From Marinobacter sp. F4216 (lineage in GTDB: Bacteria; Pseudomonadota; Gammaproteobacteria; Pseudomonadales; Oleiphilaceae): DNA of 64,000 nucleotides. The DNA lies in NCBI RefSeq assembly GCF_019931195.1, contig NZ_JAIOUO010000007.1, positions 124,001 through 188,000 on the forward strand, in the 5' to 3' direction. The translations under genes and the position numbers were made by a program. Below, one piece after another: positions 1 to 8,856 of the stretch (within the stretch, counting starts at the first letter, position 1; each line of letters begins with the position of its first letter). The notes under the pieces are model-generated. The model made no database searches. It saw only the letters and a list, made by a program, of their open reading frames with translations, and was not told where the DNA came from.

Positions 1-603
<603 letters not shown>

Positions 604-633
604 TCACATTCTCCTCAAGGTAGTTGGATTACG

Positions 634-2694
634 ATGGCGAAAAAAGACTCCTCCGGCACGCGCGAAGGCGTATTCAAGGTCCATTCTTCCTACCAGCCGG
701 CCGGCGATCAGCCCAAAGCGATCGAAGGCCTGGTGGATGGTATTGATTCAGGCCTGGCTCATCAGACCCTCTTGGGGGTGACTGGGTCTGGCAAGACCTT
801 CACGGTTGCCAATGTGGTGGAGCAGGTGCAGCGTCCAACCATCATTATGGCCCACAACAAGACGCTGGCAGCGCAGCTTTACGGCGAGTTCAAGGAGTTC
901 TTCCCGAACAATGCGGTTGAGTACTTCGTGTCTTACTACGACTACTACCAGCCGGAAGCCTATGTGCCGTCATCGGATACGTTCATCGAGAAGGACGCCT
1001 CCATCAATGAGCACATTGAGCAGATGCGTCTCTCTGCCACTAAGGCTTTGTTGGAGCGGCCGGACGCCATCATTGTAGCGACGGTGTCCTCGATCTACGG
1101 CCTGGGGGATCCCCAGTCTTACCTGAAGATGATGTTGCACCTGGATCGGGGTGACCAGATTGACCAGCGCTACATCCTGCGCCGTCTCGCCGAGCTGCAG
1201 TACACCCGTAACGACATTGAGTTTCACCGAGCCAATTACCGGGTGCGCGGTGATGTGATTGATGTGTTTCCGGCAGAATCCGAGAAAGAAGCGATCCGTA
1301 TAGAGCTGTTCGACGATGAGGTGGAAAACCTCAGTTATTTCGATCCGCTCACCGGGGAAGTGCTTCGTCGCGTTCCAAGGGTCACGATTTATCCGAAGTC
1401 CCACTATGTAACACCCCGGCAGACCGTGCTGGATGCGGTTGAGCATATCAAGGTTGAGTTGGAAGAGCGCCTGAAACAGTTACGGGATAACAACCGCCTG
1501 GTAGAGGCTCAGCGTCTTGAAGAGCGGACCCGATACGACATGGAGATGATGCTGGAACTGGGGTACTGCAATGGCATTGAGAACTACTCCCGCTACCTGT
1601 CCGGTCGGCGTCCGGGAGAGGCCCCGCCAACATTGTTCGACTATTTGCCACCTAATGCCTTGCTGGTGGTGGACGAATCCCACGTCACCATTCCCCAGAT
1701 CGGTGCCATGTACAAGGGTGACCGATCCCGCAAGGAAACCCTGGTCGAATATGGTTTTCGATTGCCATCGGCGCTGGATAACCGCCCGATGCGATTCGAA
1801 GAATGGGAACGCATTGCCCCGCAAATGATCTTTGTCTCAGCAACCCCTGCGGATTATGAGGCTAACCACGCGGGGCAGGTGGTTGAACAGGTGGTTCGCC
1901 CCACCGGGTTGCTGGACCCCGAGATTGAGGTTCGGCCTGCGTCCACACAGGTGGATGATTTGCTGTCAGAAATCCATGCTCGCCTGGAGGTAAAGGAGCG
2001 GGTTCTGGTGACCACGCTCACCAAACGGATGGCCGAGGACCTGACGGACTTTCTGATGGAGCACGATATTCGGGTTCGGTACCTGCATTCGGACATCGAT
2101 ACCGTGGAGCGGGTCGAAATTATTCGCGACCTTCGGCGGGGCGAGTTCGATGTGTTGGTCGGTATCAACTTGCTCAGGGAAGGTCTGGATATGCCGGAAG
2201 TGTCCCTGGTGGCGATTCTCGACGCGGACAAGGAAGGTTTCCTCCGTTCCGAGCGGTCGTTGATTCAGACCATCGGTCGTGCCGCCCGGAACGTGAACGG
2301 TAAAGCGATTCTGTACGGTGATAAGATCACCAAGTCCATGCAGAAGGCGATCGATGAGACGGAGCGCCGCCGCGCCAAGCAGATGGCGTTTAATAAGGAA
2401 CATGGTATTACGCCCCGGGGGCTGAATAAGAAAATCGCGGACATCATGGAAGGTGCAGCCGGAGGGGGTGGTCGTGGCCGCCGTAAGGGAGAACGGCCGG
2501 GTCAGAAGGCTGCCGAGGAAGCGGAAGAGTACCGGGTCAAGGCCGGCAACCGGTCGCCGGAAGAGGTGCTCAAGGAAGTATCCAGGCTGGAGGATGAGAT
2601 GTATAAAGCGGCTTCGGATCTGGACTTTGAGACGGCTGCGCGCTTGCGTGACGAGATCGCCGAACTTAAAGAGGCGGCCATCAGAACGGCTTGA
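634..2694 (+). CDS. uvrB: Excinuclease ABC subunit UvrB
   Basis: UvrB is the damage-verification helicase of nucleotide excision repair; it is loaded by UvrA2 and recruits UvrC. The 686 residues match the usual length of about 670-680. Visible are the Walker A GVTGSGKT near residue 48, the beta-hairpin region with [10 protein letters not shown], helicase motif VISRIG-type QTIGRAARN near the C-terminal third, and a C-terminal UVR motif ([22 protein letters not shown]) for UvrC contact. I chose ATG 634 (MAKKDSSG) because the 21 residues added by the in-frame ATG at 571 do not look like UvrB; neither start has a strong ribosome site. An 8-base direct repeat GTTATCAT lies at 544-551 and 557-564. 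No LexA-type CTGT-N8-ACAG site is visible upstream. Confidence 0.97.
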   Translation: MAKKDSSGTREGVFKVHSSYQPAGDQPKAIEGLVDGIDSGLAHQTLLGVTGSGKTFTVANVVEQVQRPTIIMAHNKTLAAQLYGEFKEFFPNNAVEYFVSYYDYYQPEAYVPSSDTFIEKDASINEHIEQMRLSATKALLERPDAIIVATVSSIYGLGDPQSYLKMMLHLDRGDQIDQRYILRRLAELQYTRNDIEFHRANYRVRGDVIDVFPAESEKEAIRIELFDDEVENLSYFDPLTGEVLRRVPRVTIYPKSHYVTPRQTVLDAVEHIKVELEERLKQLRDNNRLVEAQRLEERTRYDMEMMLELGYCNGIENYSRYLSGRRPGEAPPTLFDYLPPNALLVVDESHVTIPQIGAMYKGDRSRKETLVEYGFRLPSALDNRPMRFEEWERIAPQMIFVSATPADYEANHAGQVVEQVVRPTGLLDPEIEVRPASTQVDDLLSEIHARLEVKERVLVTTLTKRMAEDLTDFLMEHDIRVRYLHSDIDTVERVEIIRDLRRGEFDVLVGINLLREGLDMPEVSLVAILDADKEGFLRSERSLIQTIGRAARNVNGKAILYGDKITKSMQKAIDETERRRAKQMAFNKEHGITPRGLNKKIADIMEGAAGGGGRGRRKGERPGQKAAEEAEEYRVKAGNRSPEEVLKEVSRLEDEMYKAASDLDFETAARLRDEIAELKEAAIRTA

Positions 2695-2695
2695 G

Positions 2696-3814
2696 TCAGT
2701 CGGCCCGTTTCGGGCCGACGATCACCGCTGCCTGCAATGGGTGCTGGCTCCCGTAGCGTGACATTTTCTCGAATACCCGGCGGTCGATGGGCAGGTATTG
2801 TTTGTCGGCTACCGTTTCTCCGTTTTCGGTGTCGATTTCCGGATCGTGCAGATAGATGAACTGCTTATCCATGGCGCAAACCGTCACCCAATGAGGAATT
2901 CGACTCCGGTTCAGTTGCCACGTGCTGATGAGGATGATGGGAATGCAGCCTTCCTGCAGGGCAGCCTCCATACCCGTCAGGGTGAGTGGGTCGTGATGAA
3001 GCTCAATGTTTGTCTGTCCAATGTCGTGCAGAAAGCCCTCGTGGACCAGTTCCAGAACCTTCTTCTTTTCTATGCTCCTGACCGTGTGCTTGAACAGCGG
3101 CCCTTCCTTGCTGATCCATGCTCTTGCATGGAAGCCCCGGTGCCAGGCAGCAAGTGCCAGACCATGGGGTCCGCATCCGCCATGGCCTGACAGCATGAAT
3201 ATGGTCGTGGCCTCACGCCAAATCCTAAGCTCTTCGAGGGTTGTCAGAGGCTGGTGCTCGTCGAGGGTTGCCATCGCCATCATCAATGCTGCCGGCCCGC
3301 AGGAAAATTCGGTGGTCTGGGGGTAATAGGGCACCTTTGGTACATCGGGCGCTGGCGCGTAGAACAGGATCCTGCGCTCAAAACGCAGGGCGTTGCCGTG
3401 GTCTTCGTAATAGTCCCGGTAGGTTCCAAACTGCCGGTATCCCAGCCGCTTGTACAACCTGATGGCATGAACATTATCCTCCCGCACTTCTAAACGCATG
3501 ATGATCCGGCCTGCGCGAACCGCTTCCTGCTCGGCTCGGCGAATCAGTTCTTCGCCTGCACCCTGACCCCTGGCTCGGGGCGATACAGCAATCGAATAGA
3601 TGCGTGCAAGTCGGGTGGCCGCATGCATCAACACCAGGCCGTAGCCCAAAAGCTCCGTCCCTTGTAAGGCAACGATCAGCCGGTCCTGCGGCTGTTCCAG
3701 AAACCGGCGAAAACTGCGCCGGGATAATCGGTCTTCCTGAAAGCACAGTTGCTCTAGCTGAACCAGAGAATCAAGGTCGGCAAGTGCGGCAGGGCGAAGC
3801 ATCAGTTCTGACAT
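2696..3814 (-). CDS. GNAT acetyltransferase fused to C39-like cysteine peptidase
   Basis: A two-domain protein of 372 residues. Residues 1-150 are a RimI-like GNAT fold with the acetyl-CoA loop RGQGAG near residue 83 and the NVHAIRLYKRLGY motif typical of N-acetyltransferases. Residues 160-370 are a papain-like C39 domain: catalytic Cys in EFSCGPAA (about 172), His in IPHWVTV (about 308) and Asp in YLHDPE (about 324), so the triad looks intact. Unlike bacteriocin exporters there is no membrane or ABC part. It is divergent from the RimK-like ligase gene at 4010, an association known from comparative genomics of ATP-grasp amidoligases; together they suggest making, trimming and acetylating a peptide tag. 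The substrate is unknown. The start is ATG 3814; an in-frame TTG lies at 3829. Confidence 0.88.
   Translation of the reverse strand: MSELMLRPAALADLDSLVQLEQLCFQEDRLSRRSFRRFLEQPQDRLIVALQGTELLGYGLVLMHAATRLARIYSIAVSPRARGQGAGEELIRRAEQEAVRAGRIIMRLEVREDNVHAIRLYKRLGYRQFGTYRDYYEDHGNALRFERRILFYAPAPDVPKVPYYPQTTEFSCGPAALMMAMATLDEHQPLTTLEELRIWREATTIFMLSGHGGCGPHGLALAAWHRGFHARAWISKEGPLFKHTVRSIEKKKVLELVHEGFLHDIGQTNIELHHDPLTLTGMEAALQEGCIPIILISTWQLNRSRIPHWVTVCAMDKQFIYLHDPEIDTENGETVADKQYLPIDRRVFEKMSRYGSQHPLQAAVIVGPKRAD
2699..2719. terminator. Stem-loop between convergent uvrB and GNAT/C39 gene
   Basis: A perfect 8-base-arm inverted repeat (GTCGGCCC, loop GTTTC, GGGCCGAC) starts 5 bases after the uvrB stop and lies inside the last codons of the convergent gene. 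It has no T run on either side, so it is a hairpin that could aid termination rather than a textbook intrinsic terminator. Confidence 0.45.
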
Positions 3815-4009
3815 GGCATCGGGGCTCAATCAGTAGGGTAAGAGGCCAGTTTGAGGGGCTCCATTGAGCTCATTATCGGTGAAATCCGTTTTCAGACAAG
3901 GCATTGTGTTATGCGTAAAAGCACTGATTATCAGTTGGTTGTGGTTGTTCTCAGTGTGGAATATCGTTTCGCAAAATAACGTTGGTGTCTTCACGGAGGA
4001 GACTCTTGC

Positions 4010-5509
4010 ATGTCCCGCTTACTTATTGTGGTTGACCAATCCAAAGACTGGGCTCCTTACTACCCCAGCGAGGATGTGCTTACCTTTGATCAGTATCTTG
4101 AATTGTCCGAGCCCGCGTCCCGCAGGGTTCGTGTCATCAACCTGTGCCAGAGCGCAAAGTACCTGAGTCGCGGGTATTACTGCTCTTTGCTGGCAGAAGC
4201 CCGCGGGCACAACGTGGTGCCGTCGGTCATGACACTGAACGATCTCAGTCGAAAGGGGTTGTTTTCCCTGCAATTGGATGAGCTCGATGAGAGCGTGGTC
4301 AACTGGCTGGATCGTGCCGGCTGTACAATAGACCCGGCGTCCGATGAACGGCAGGCTACCCGCGAACTGCGCATTCGCACCTTCTTCGGTCAGGTAGACC
4401 AGCCGGCATTGAAGCCTGTGGCCCGGCTGGTGTTCGAGCGATTTCCTTGTCCGATTCTGGAGGTGGTGTTCCGTTACAGAAAGGGGTGGCAGATTGATTC
4501 CATGAAACCGGCCTCGCCCGCGGACCTGACCGAGAAAGAGCAGGATCTGTTCGCCACCGCACTGGACCGGTTCAGCAGTATGGTCTGGCGTAAACCCAGA
4601 AGCCGGCAGCGGTATCGCTTTGATCTGGCCGTGCTGGTCAATCCGGAGGAAGAAATGCCTCCTAGTGATCAGGAGGCGTTGAGGCGCTTTGAACGCGCGG
4701 GCCGAAAACTCGGTATAAATGTGGAACAGATTACCCGCAAGGATTTTCTCCGCCTGCCTGAATACGATGGTCTGTTCATTCGCGAGACCACGGCAATTGA
4801 TCACCACACTTATCGTTTTGCCCGAAAGGCCGAAGCGGAGGGCCTGGTGGTGATCGACGATCCAGTTTCCATTTTAAGGTGCACGAATAAGGTTTTTCTG
4901 GCGGATTTGCTGAAAACCAACAAGGTGCCGACACCTAAGACACTGATTCTCTCAAAGGATCAGAAGCGGGCGGTGGAGCAGGTGATCGAGGAGATTGGCT
5001 TTCCGGTGGTCATCAAGATTCCGGATGGTGCGTTTTCGAGAGGCGTTACCAAGGCCGAAGACGAAGCTTCGCTGAGAGCCGGCCTGAAAGCGCTTTTCAA
5101 ACAGTCGGCTCTGGTGTTGGCTCAGGAGTACCTCTATACCGACTATGACTGGCGCATCGGGGTGCTGGGCGGACGAGCGATTTATGCCTGCAAGTACATG
5201 ATGGTGAAAGGGCACTGGCAGATTTACCAGCACGGCGAATCAAGCAGCGAGAGTGGCGACTTTCAAACCCTGCCTACTTATGAGGTTCCGAGAAAGGTAA
5301 TTCAGGCTGCGCTCAAGGCCACCAGACTCATCGGTAACGGCTTGTACGGAGTGGACATCAAACAGTCAGGAAAGCGGGTGGCGGTGATTGAGGTAAATGA
5401 TAATCCCAGCATTGATGCCGGGATCGAAGATCGGTTCCTTGGTGGGGAGCTTTATACGCTGGTAATGCAGGAGTTCCTCCAGCGAATGGAACAAAAGAGG
5501 GAAAAATAG
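4010..5509 (+). CDS. RimK-like ATP-grasp amino-acid ligase with RLAN N-terminal domain
   Basis: 499 residues. The N-terminal half (to about 200) matches the RimK-like ATP-grasp N-terminal (RLAN) type, beginning LLIVVDQSKDWAPYY. The C-terminal ATP-grasp (about 285-495) shows FPVVIKIPDG (ATP lysine) and the metal-binding EVNDNPSIDAG. The family joins amino acids, often glutamate, to a carboxyl acceptor with ATP. At 499 residues it is much longer than E. coli RimK (300), which modifies ribosomal protein S6, so S6 should not be assumed as substrate. The start ATG follows GGAGGA at good spacing. It stands head-to-head with the GNAT/C39 gene, with about 195 bases of shared upstream region, and the two probably work together. 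Confidence 0.88.
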   Translation: MSRLLIVVDQSKDWAPYYPSEDVLTFDQYLELSEPASRRVRVINLCQSAKYLSRGYYCSLLAEARGHNVVPSVMTLNDLSRKGLFSLQLDELDESVVNWLDRAGCTIDPASDERQATRELRIRTFFGQVDQPALKPVARLVFERFPCPILEVVFRYRKGWQIDSMKPASPADLTEKEQDLFATALDRFSSMVWRKPRSRQRYRFDLAVLVNPEEEMPPSDQEALRRFERAGRKLGINVEQITRKDFLRLPEYDGLFIRETTAIDHHTYRFARKAEAEGLVVIDDPVSILRCTNKVFLADLLKTNKVPTPKTLILSKDQKRAVEQVIEEIGFPVVIKIPDGAFSRGVTKAEDEASLRAGLKALFKQSALVLAQEYLYTDYDWRIGVLGGRAIYACKYMMVKGHWQIYQHGESSSESGDFQTLPTYEVPRKVIQAALKATRLIGNGLYGVDIKQSGKRVAVIEVNDNPSIDAGIEDRFLGGELYTLVMQEFLQRMEQKREK

Positions 5510-5515
5510 AGGTGA

Positions 5516-6670
5516 TCAGGAGTTTTTGACCCATACCCGCACACTCCCGAACCAGGGATAGCCCGTCATTGCTTTGTGAACTTCTGCCTCATTCAGGGTG
5601 TCCGCATCGGAATCCAGGAAGAGCTCCAGATGAACCTTGTTCTTGAGATAGTGAAGCCGAAGGCGAGTCTTGGTCGGATAATCGCTGATGTGTTTTTCCA
5701 GCGTGCGTTGGATATCCCCACGTGATGGAAGTTCTTCCGACGTGGGGGATAGCTCTTCATCATTTTCGGCATCAATGTGGAAGTTGATGTCCCGAATGTT
5801 CTCCAGGGCCTCTCTCATGCCACTGGCGACCTGAACGCCGATCTGATGGCCTTCCGATACGCTGATATCCGGTCGCACCACCAGATGGACGTCAAGCAGG
5901 ATATCCTGACCCATTTTGCGGCTGCGCAATTCGTGGATGTTGCGCACCCCGTCGGTATTGCGGGCGATGGACTTCAGCATTTCGGTGTCTTCCGGGGAAA
6001 TGCTGGTATCAACCAGTTCCTTTACGCTGTCCCAGGTAAATTTCCAGCCAATGTGAATAATGATGACGGCGATAACGACAGCCGCTACAACATCCAGCCA
6101 GGCAAGACCGAACATTGCTCCCAGCGTTGAGACCACAACGATGACGGAGGAAAACGCATCGGTCCGGCTGTGCCAGGCATTAGCGATGATCAGGTCTGAA
6201 CGAATCTGGATACCCACTCGCCGGGTGTAGTGGTAGATCCACTCTTTTCCGACCACAGAGAGTCCTGCCGCAGCAAGTACTGGCCAACCGGGAATTATAT
6301 CGGCCTGGCCTTGCCACAAGCGAAGGATGTTTTCCCAGGCCAGGGCTGCACCCACGGCGATCAGAATGCTGCCGAGTACGAGAGTCCCCAGAGTTTCTAT
6401 TCGCTGGTGACCATAAGGGTGGTCCTCGTCGGGTTCCTGTCGGGAAACCCGCATGACACCCAGCACAACGAGGTCGGAGGCAACATCACTAAAGGAGTGT
6501 ATGCCGTCGACAAGCAGCGCCTGGGAGTGAAAAACGGCACCTGCGATGACTTTGATGACGCCCAGCACAGCGTCAAGAATCATGCCGATGATTGTGACCT
6601 TGGAAGCAGCCCTGGCCTCGGCGGAATAGTTATCTCGCCGAGCAGAATCTGCTTGAGGCAAATCGTTCAT
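5516..6670 (-). CDS. Cation diffusion facilitator (CDF) family metal/proton antiporter
   Basis: A 384-residue inner-membrane protein expected to export divalent cations (Zn, Fe, Mn or Cd) against protons. Visible are several hydrophobic segments in the first 220 residues, the paired transport-site motifs HSFSD (with the preceding LVDGI) in segment 2 and HSRTD in segment 5, and DEDHPYGHQRIE in the cytoplasmic loop. The cytoplasmic C-terminal domain is longer than in E. coli FieF (300 residues) and contains a second tail of about 80 residues after the usual dimerisation domain. The start ATG follows GGAG at 8 bases. It is convergent with the RimK-like gene, 6 bases apart. Metal specificity cannot be read. 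Confidence 0.92.
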   Translation of the reverse strand: MNDLPQADSARRDNYSAEARAASKVTIIGMILDAVLGVIKVIAGAVFHSQALLVDGIHSFSDVASDLVVLGVMRVSRQEPDEDHPYGHQRIETLGTLVLGSILIAVGAALAWENILRLWQGQADIIPGWPVLAAAGLSVVGKEWIYHYTRRVGIQIRSDLIIANAWHSRTDAFSSVIVVVSTLGAMFGLAWLDVVAAVVIAVIIIHIGWKFTWDSVKELVDTSISPEDTEMLKSIARNTDGVRNIHELRSRKMGQDILLDVHLVVRPDISVSEGHQIGVQVASGMREALENIRDINFHIDAENDEELSPTSEELPSRGDIQRTLEKHISDYPTKTRLRLHYLKNKVHLELFLDSDADTLNEAEVHKAMTGYPWFGSVRVWVKNS

Positions 6671-7080
6671 TTAAAATGCTCCGAACCGGGGCGGGAATTT
6701 CAGTATAACCTTATTGCTGAAACTTGGGCATCTGTACCAAAAACCAGGGTGGCGCTGCACCATTTATGCACAATATGACCAAAAGATGCCTGGCTAACAT
6801 TTTGTTCATCTAACGGCAATGGTCTGCCAAAAAAATTATAACCCATTGAAATTAAAGATAAAAATAACTGGTCAAAAAATGATCAATTTGTAGATTGGCG
6901 CAGTTATCAAGGGATGGGCGAGGTTGCTACAAGTTTTTCAACAGAGTTATCCACAGATTTCGTGGAAAAGCATCTGAGACCCCCGTGGTATAACAAGTTA
7001 GATGCGTTTCGCCTTTTCCGTGCGATGCTGTGGAAAAGTTTCGGTATACTCCGCCCACCATTTTGCAAGGAGTTTCTTCG
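6671..7080. other. 410-base non-coding region between CDF gene and pyrD
   Basis: No convincing gene is present. The middle (about 6825-6900) is markedly AT-rich. It is followed by a perfect DnaA box TTATCCACA at 6947-6955, a reverse TTTTCCACA-like site at 7029-7037 (one mismatch) and a weaker one at 6961-6969. A TATACT at 7045-7050 is a plausible -10 for pyrD, though I see no good -35. Confidence 0.6.
6947..6955 (+). promoter_or_regulatory. DnaA box (perfect TTATCCACA)
   Basis: The nine bases equal the high-affinity DnaA consensus TTATCCACA. Two imperfect copies in the opposite orientation follow at 6961-6969 and 7029-7037. Single perfect boxes also occur by chance, so control of pyrD by DnaA is only a possibility. 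Confidence 0.4.
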
Positions 7081-8118
7081 ATGTACGGACTGATTCGCAG
7101 CCTGCTGTTTCGTCTGCCTCCAGAGCAGGCTCATAATCTCGCACTTGGCGGCCTGGATGCGTTATATCGCCTGGGATTGCTCGGCCCGTTTTCCGCGAAG
7201 GTTGAGCCACTGCCCGTGCGCGTCATGGGGCTGGATTTCCCCAATCCTGTCGGGCTGGCTGCCGGTCTGGATAAAAATGCAGATCACCTGGATGCTCTGG
7301 GGGCACTCGGCTTTGGCTTCATCGAAGTAGGCACAGTCACTCCGCTGGCCCAGCCGGGAAACCCGAAGCCAAGAATGTTCCGGTTGCCAGAGCATCAGGC
7401 CATTATCAATCGCATGGGTTTCAATAATGATGGTCTGGAACATCTGGTAGAGCAGGTCGACCAGCGACGCTACGCCGGCATCCTCGGTATCAATGTGGGG
7501 AAGAACAAGGATACCCCCAACGACCAATCCGAATCGGATTACCGAAAGGGGATGGCAGCGGTTTATGATCGGGCCGACTACATCACCGTCAATGTGTCTT
7601 CGCCGAACACGCCGGGCTTGCGTGACCTCCAGTTCGGCGATTCGTTAAAGAATCTGCTGGACGCCATCAAGGACGAGCAGGGAGTGCAGGAAAAGAAGCA
7701 CGAACGTTACGTGCCGGTGGCGGTGAAGATCGCTCCGGATATGGACGATGAAGGTATTCGTTTTGTCGCCCACGCCCTCAGGGACTCCGGTTTGGACGGT
7801 GTGATTGCCACCAACACGACCATTTCCCGGGATGCTGTGACTGGCCATCCCTTTGCCGGAGAGGCGGGCGGGCTCAGCGGTGCTCCAGTCCGCGAGGCGT
7901 CGGTGAGGGTGATACAAGCGCTGCACGCCGAACTTGGAGAGAGCCTGCCCATCATCGGGGTTGGCGGCATTACCGATGGCGAGAGCGCCGCGGAGAAAAT
8001 CAGGGCAGGAGCGAAGCTGGTTCAGATCTATACAGGCTTTATATACCGCGGACCAGAACTGATTCGTGAGGCGGTTGAGGCGATCCGGAAGGAGCAGGTG
8101 GTGGGTAGCCGGTCCTGA
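7081..8118 (+). CDS. pyrD: Dihydroorotate dehydrogenase (quinone), class 2
   Basis: PyrD oxidises dihydroorotate to orotate in pyrimidine synthesis and passes electrons through FMN to membrane quinone. The 345-residue length and the N-terminal amphipathic helix region [18 protein letters not shown] identify class 2. FMN and substrate motifs visible are [37 protein letters not shown] (with the catalytic serine of class 2) and GVGGI near the end. The start at 7081 is set by AAGGAG 8 bases upstream; upstream in-frame codons do not match the family. It is followed by three stem-loops. Confidence 0.97.
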   Translation: MYGLIRSLLFRLPPEQAHNLALGGLDALYRLGLLGPFSAKVEPLPVRVMGLDFPNPVGLAAGLDKNADHLDALGALGFGFIEVGTVTPLAQPGNPKPRMFRLPEHQAIINRMGFNNDGLEHLVEQVDQRRYAGILGINVGKNKDTPNDQSESDYRKGMAAVYDRADYITVNVSSPNTPGLRDLQFGDSLKNLLDAIKDEQGVQEKKHERYVPVAVKIAPDMDDEGIRFVAHALRDSGLDGVIATNTTISRDAVTGHPFAGEAGGLSGAPVREASVRVIQALHAELGESLPIIGVGGITDGESAAEKIRAGAKLVQIYTGFIYRGPELIREAVEAIRKEQVVGSRS

Positions 8119-8151
8119 GGTGATCCGGGCGTGCTTGCGCAGAAATAGAAT

Positions 8152-8227
8152 GGGCCCGCTTAGCGGGCCCGTGCGGGGAATAAACCCCGTTGCGCTTCGT
8201 CGCATGGTACGGGGCGGGAGGCCCCGT
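8152..8227 (+). terminator. Three tandem stem-loops downstream of pyrD
   Basis: Within 76 bases there are three perfect hairpins: GGGCCCGC/GCGGGCCC (8152-8170, 3-base loop), CGGGG/CCCCG (8174-8189) and ACGGGGC/GCCCCGT (8209-8227). The last is followed by TTTC. Together they probably end pyrD transcription; none has a long U tract. Confidence 0.5.
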
Positions 8228-8324
8228 TTCGGTTATTCGTAGAACTTCACTAGATTGTCGTTTGCCTTAGCTTGTCTTGTGTACTGAAAAACCAGATTAA
8301 GATCCGGGGCTTAGAGTCTGTGCG

Positions 8325-8537
8325 TCATGCCGACGTGACGTTGGAGAGTTTGTGAATGCCGGAAACGCCGGTCATACCCTCCCAATTATCGGTGCGACCT
8401 TCTCGCCAGCCGTTCAGCCATTCCTGGCGAACTTCGGCTTGTTCATTTGGGCAGCTGTCTTTCGGCTTACCTGACACGCCAGCGAGATAACCCCGCTTGT
8501 ATGCACGTGCGTACATATCTCTTTTCTGTCTTTTCAT
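8325..8537 (-). CDS. rmf: Ribosome modulation factor
   Basis: A 70-residue basic protein opening MKRQKRDMYARAYKRGYLAG, nearly the E. coli Rmf N-terminus, and keeping the EWLNGWREG block. Rmf binds 70S ribosomes in stationary phase and dimerises them into inactive 100S particles. It is about 15 residues longer than E. coli Rmf (55) at the C-terminus. The start ATG at 8537 has GAGGAA upstream; the open frame continues further 5' but the extra residues are unlike Rmf. Confidence 0.95.
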   Translation of the reverse strand: MKRQKRDMYARAYKRGYLAGVSGKPKDSCPNEQAEVRQEWLNGWREGRTDNWEGMTGVSGIHKLSNVTSA

Positions 8538-8856
8538 GCCGTTCCTCACTAATGGATTAACAGAACAAGCGTGTACACATCTGCAGTGGCTGCGACAATG
8601 GCTACCCGTTGCGGGATAAGTCCTTATTGTCATTACAAGCCAGAGCAGTCAGGATCCTGTTAACGGAGGAAAATACCTTCCTCCTGAACGACGCGTCACC
8701 TAAAAGGTAAGTCCAACGTCGTGCCGATGTACACTAATTATTTAATCTATGTGACGTAATTCTTATAGTTTCATGCAATAAACTTTTCAGCCTTCTAAGC
8801 AAAAAAGTCTTTATTCCAGAAACTTACGAGAACCCTCTTCTGACCGGGAGCCAGCC
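8538..8856. other. 319-base intergenic region between rmf and rlmKL
   Basis: No gene, RNA or clear terminator is visible. It must hold the promoters of both divergent genes, but I cannot point to a convincing -35/-10 pair. An imperfect inverted repeat (ACGACG near 8690, CGTCGT near 8720) is the only structure noticed. Confidence 0.5.

Noticed and set aside
6755-6775. Possible NtrC site (TGCACCATTTATGCAC)
   Set aside because: One partial site without a sigma-54 -24/-12 promoter in the region.
6671-7080. Possible replication origin
   Set aside because: Only one perfect DnaA box and no dnaA, dnaN, gidA or rpmH nearby; pyrD context does not fit an origin.
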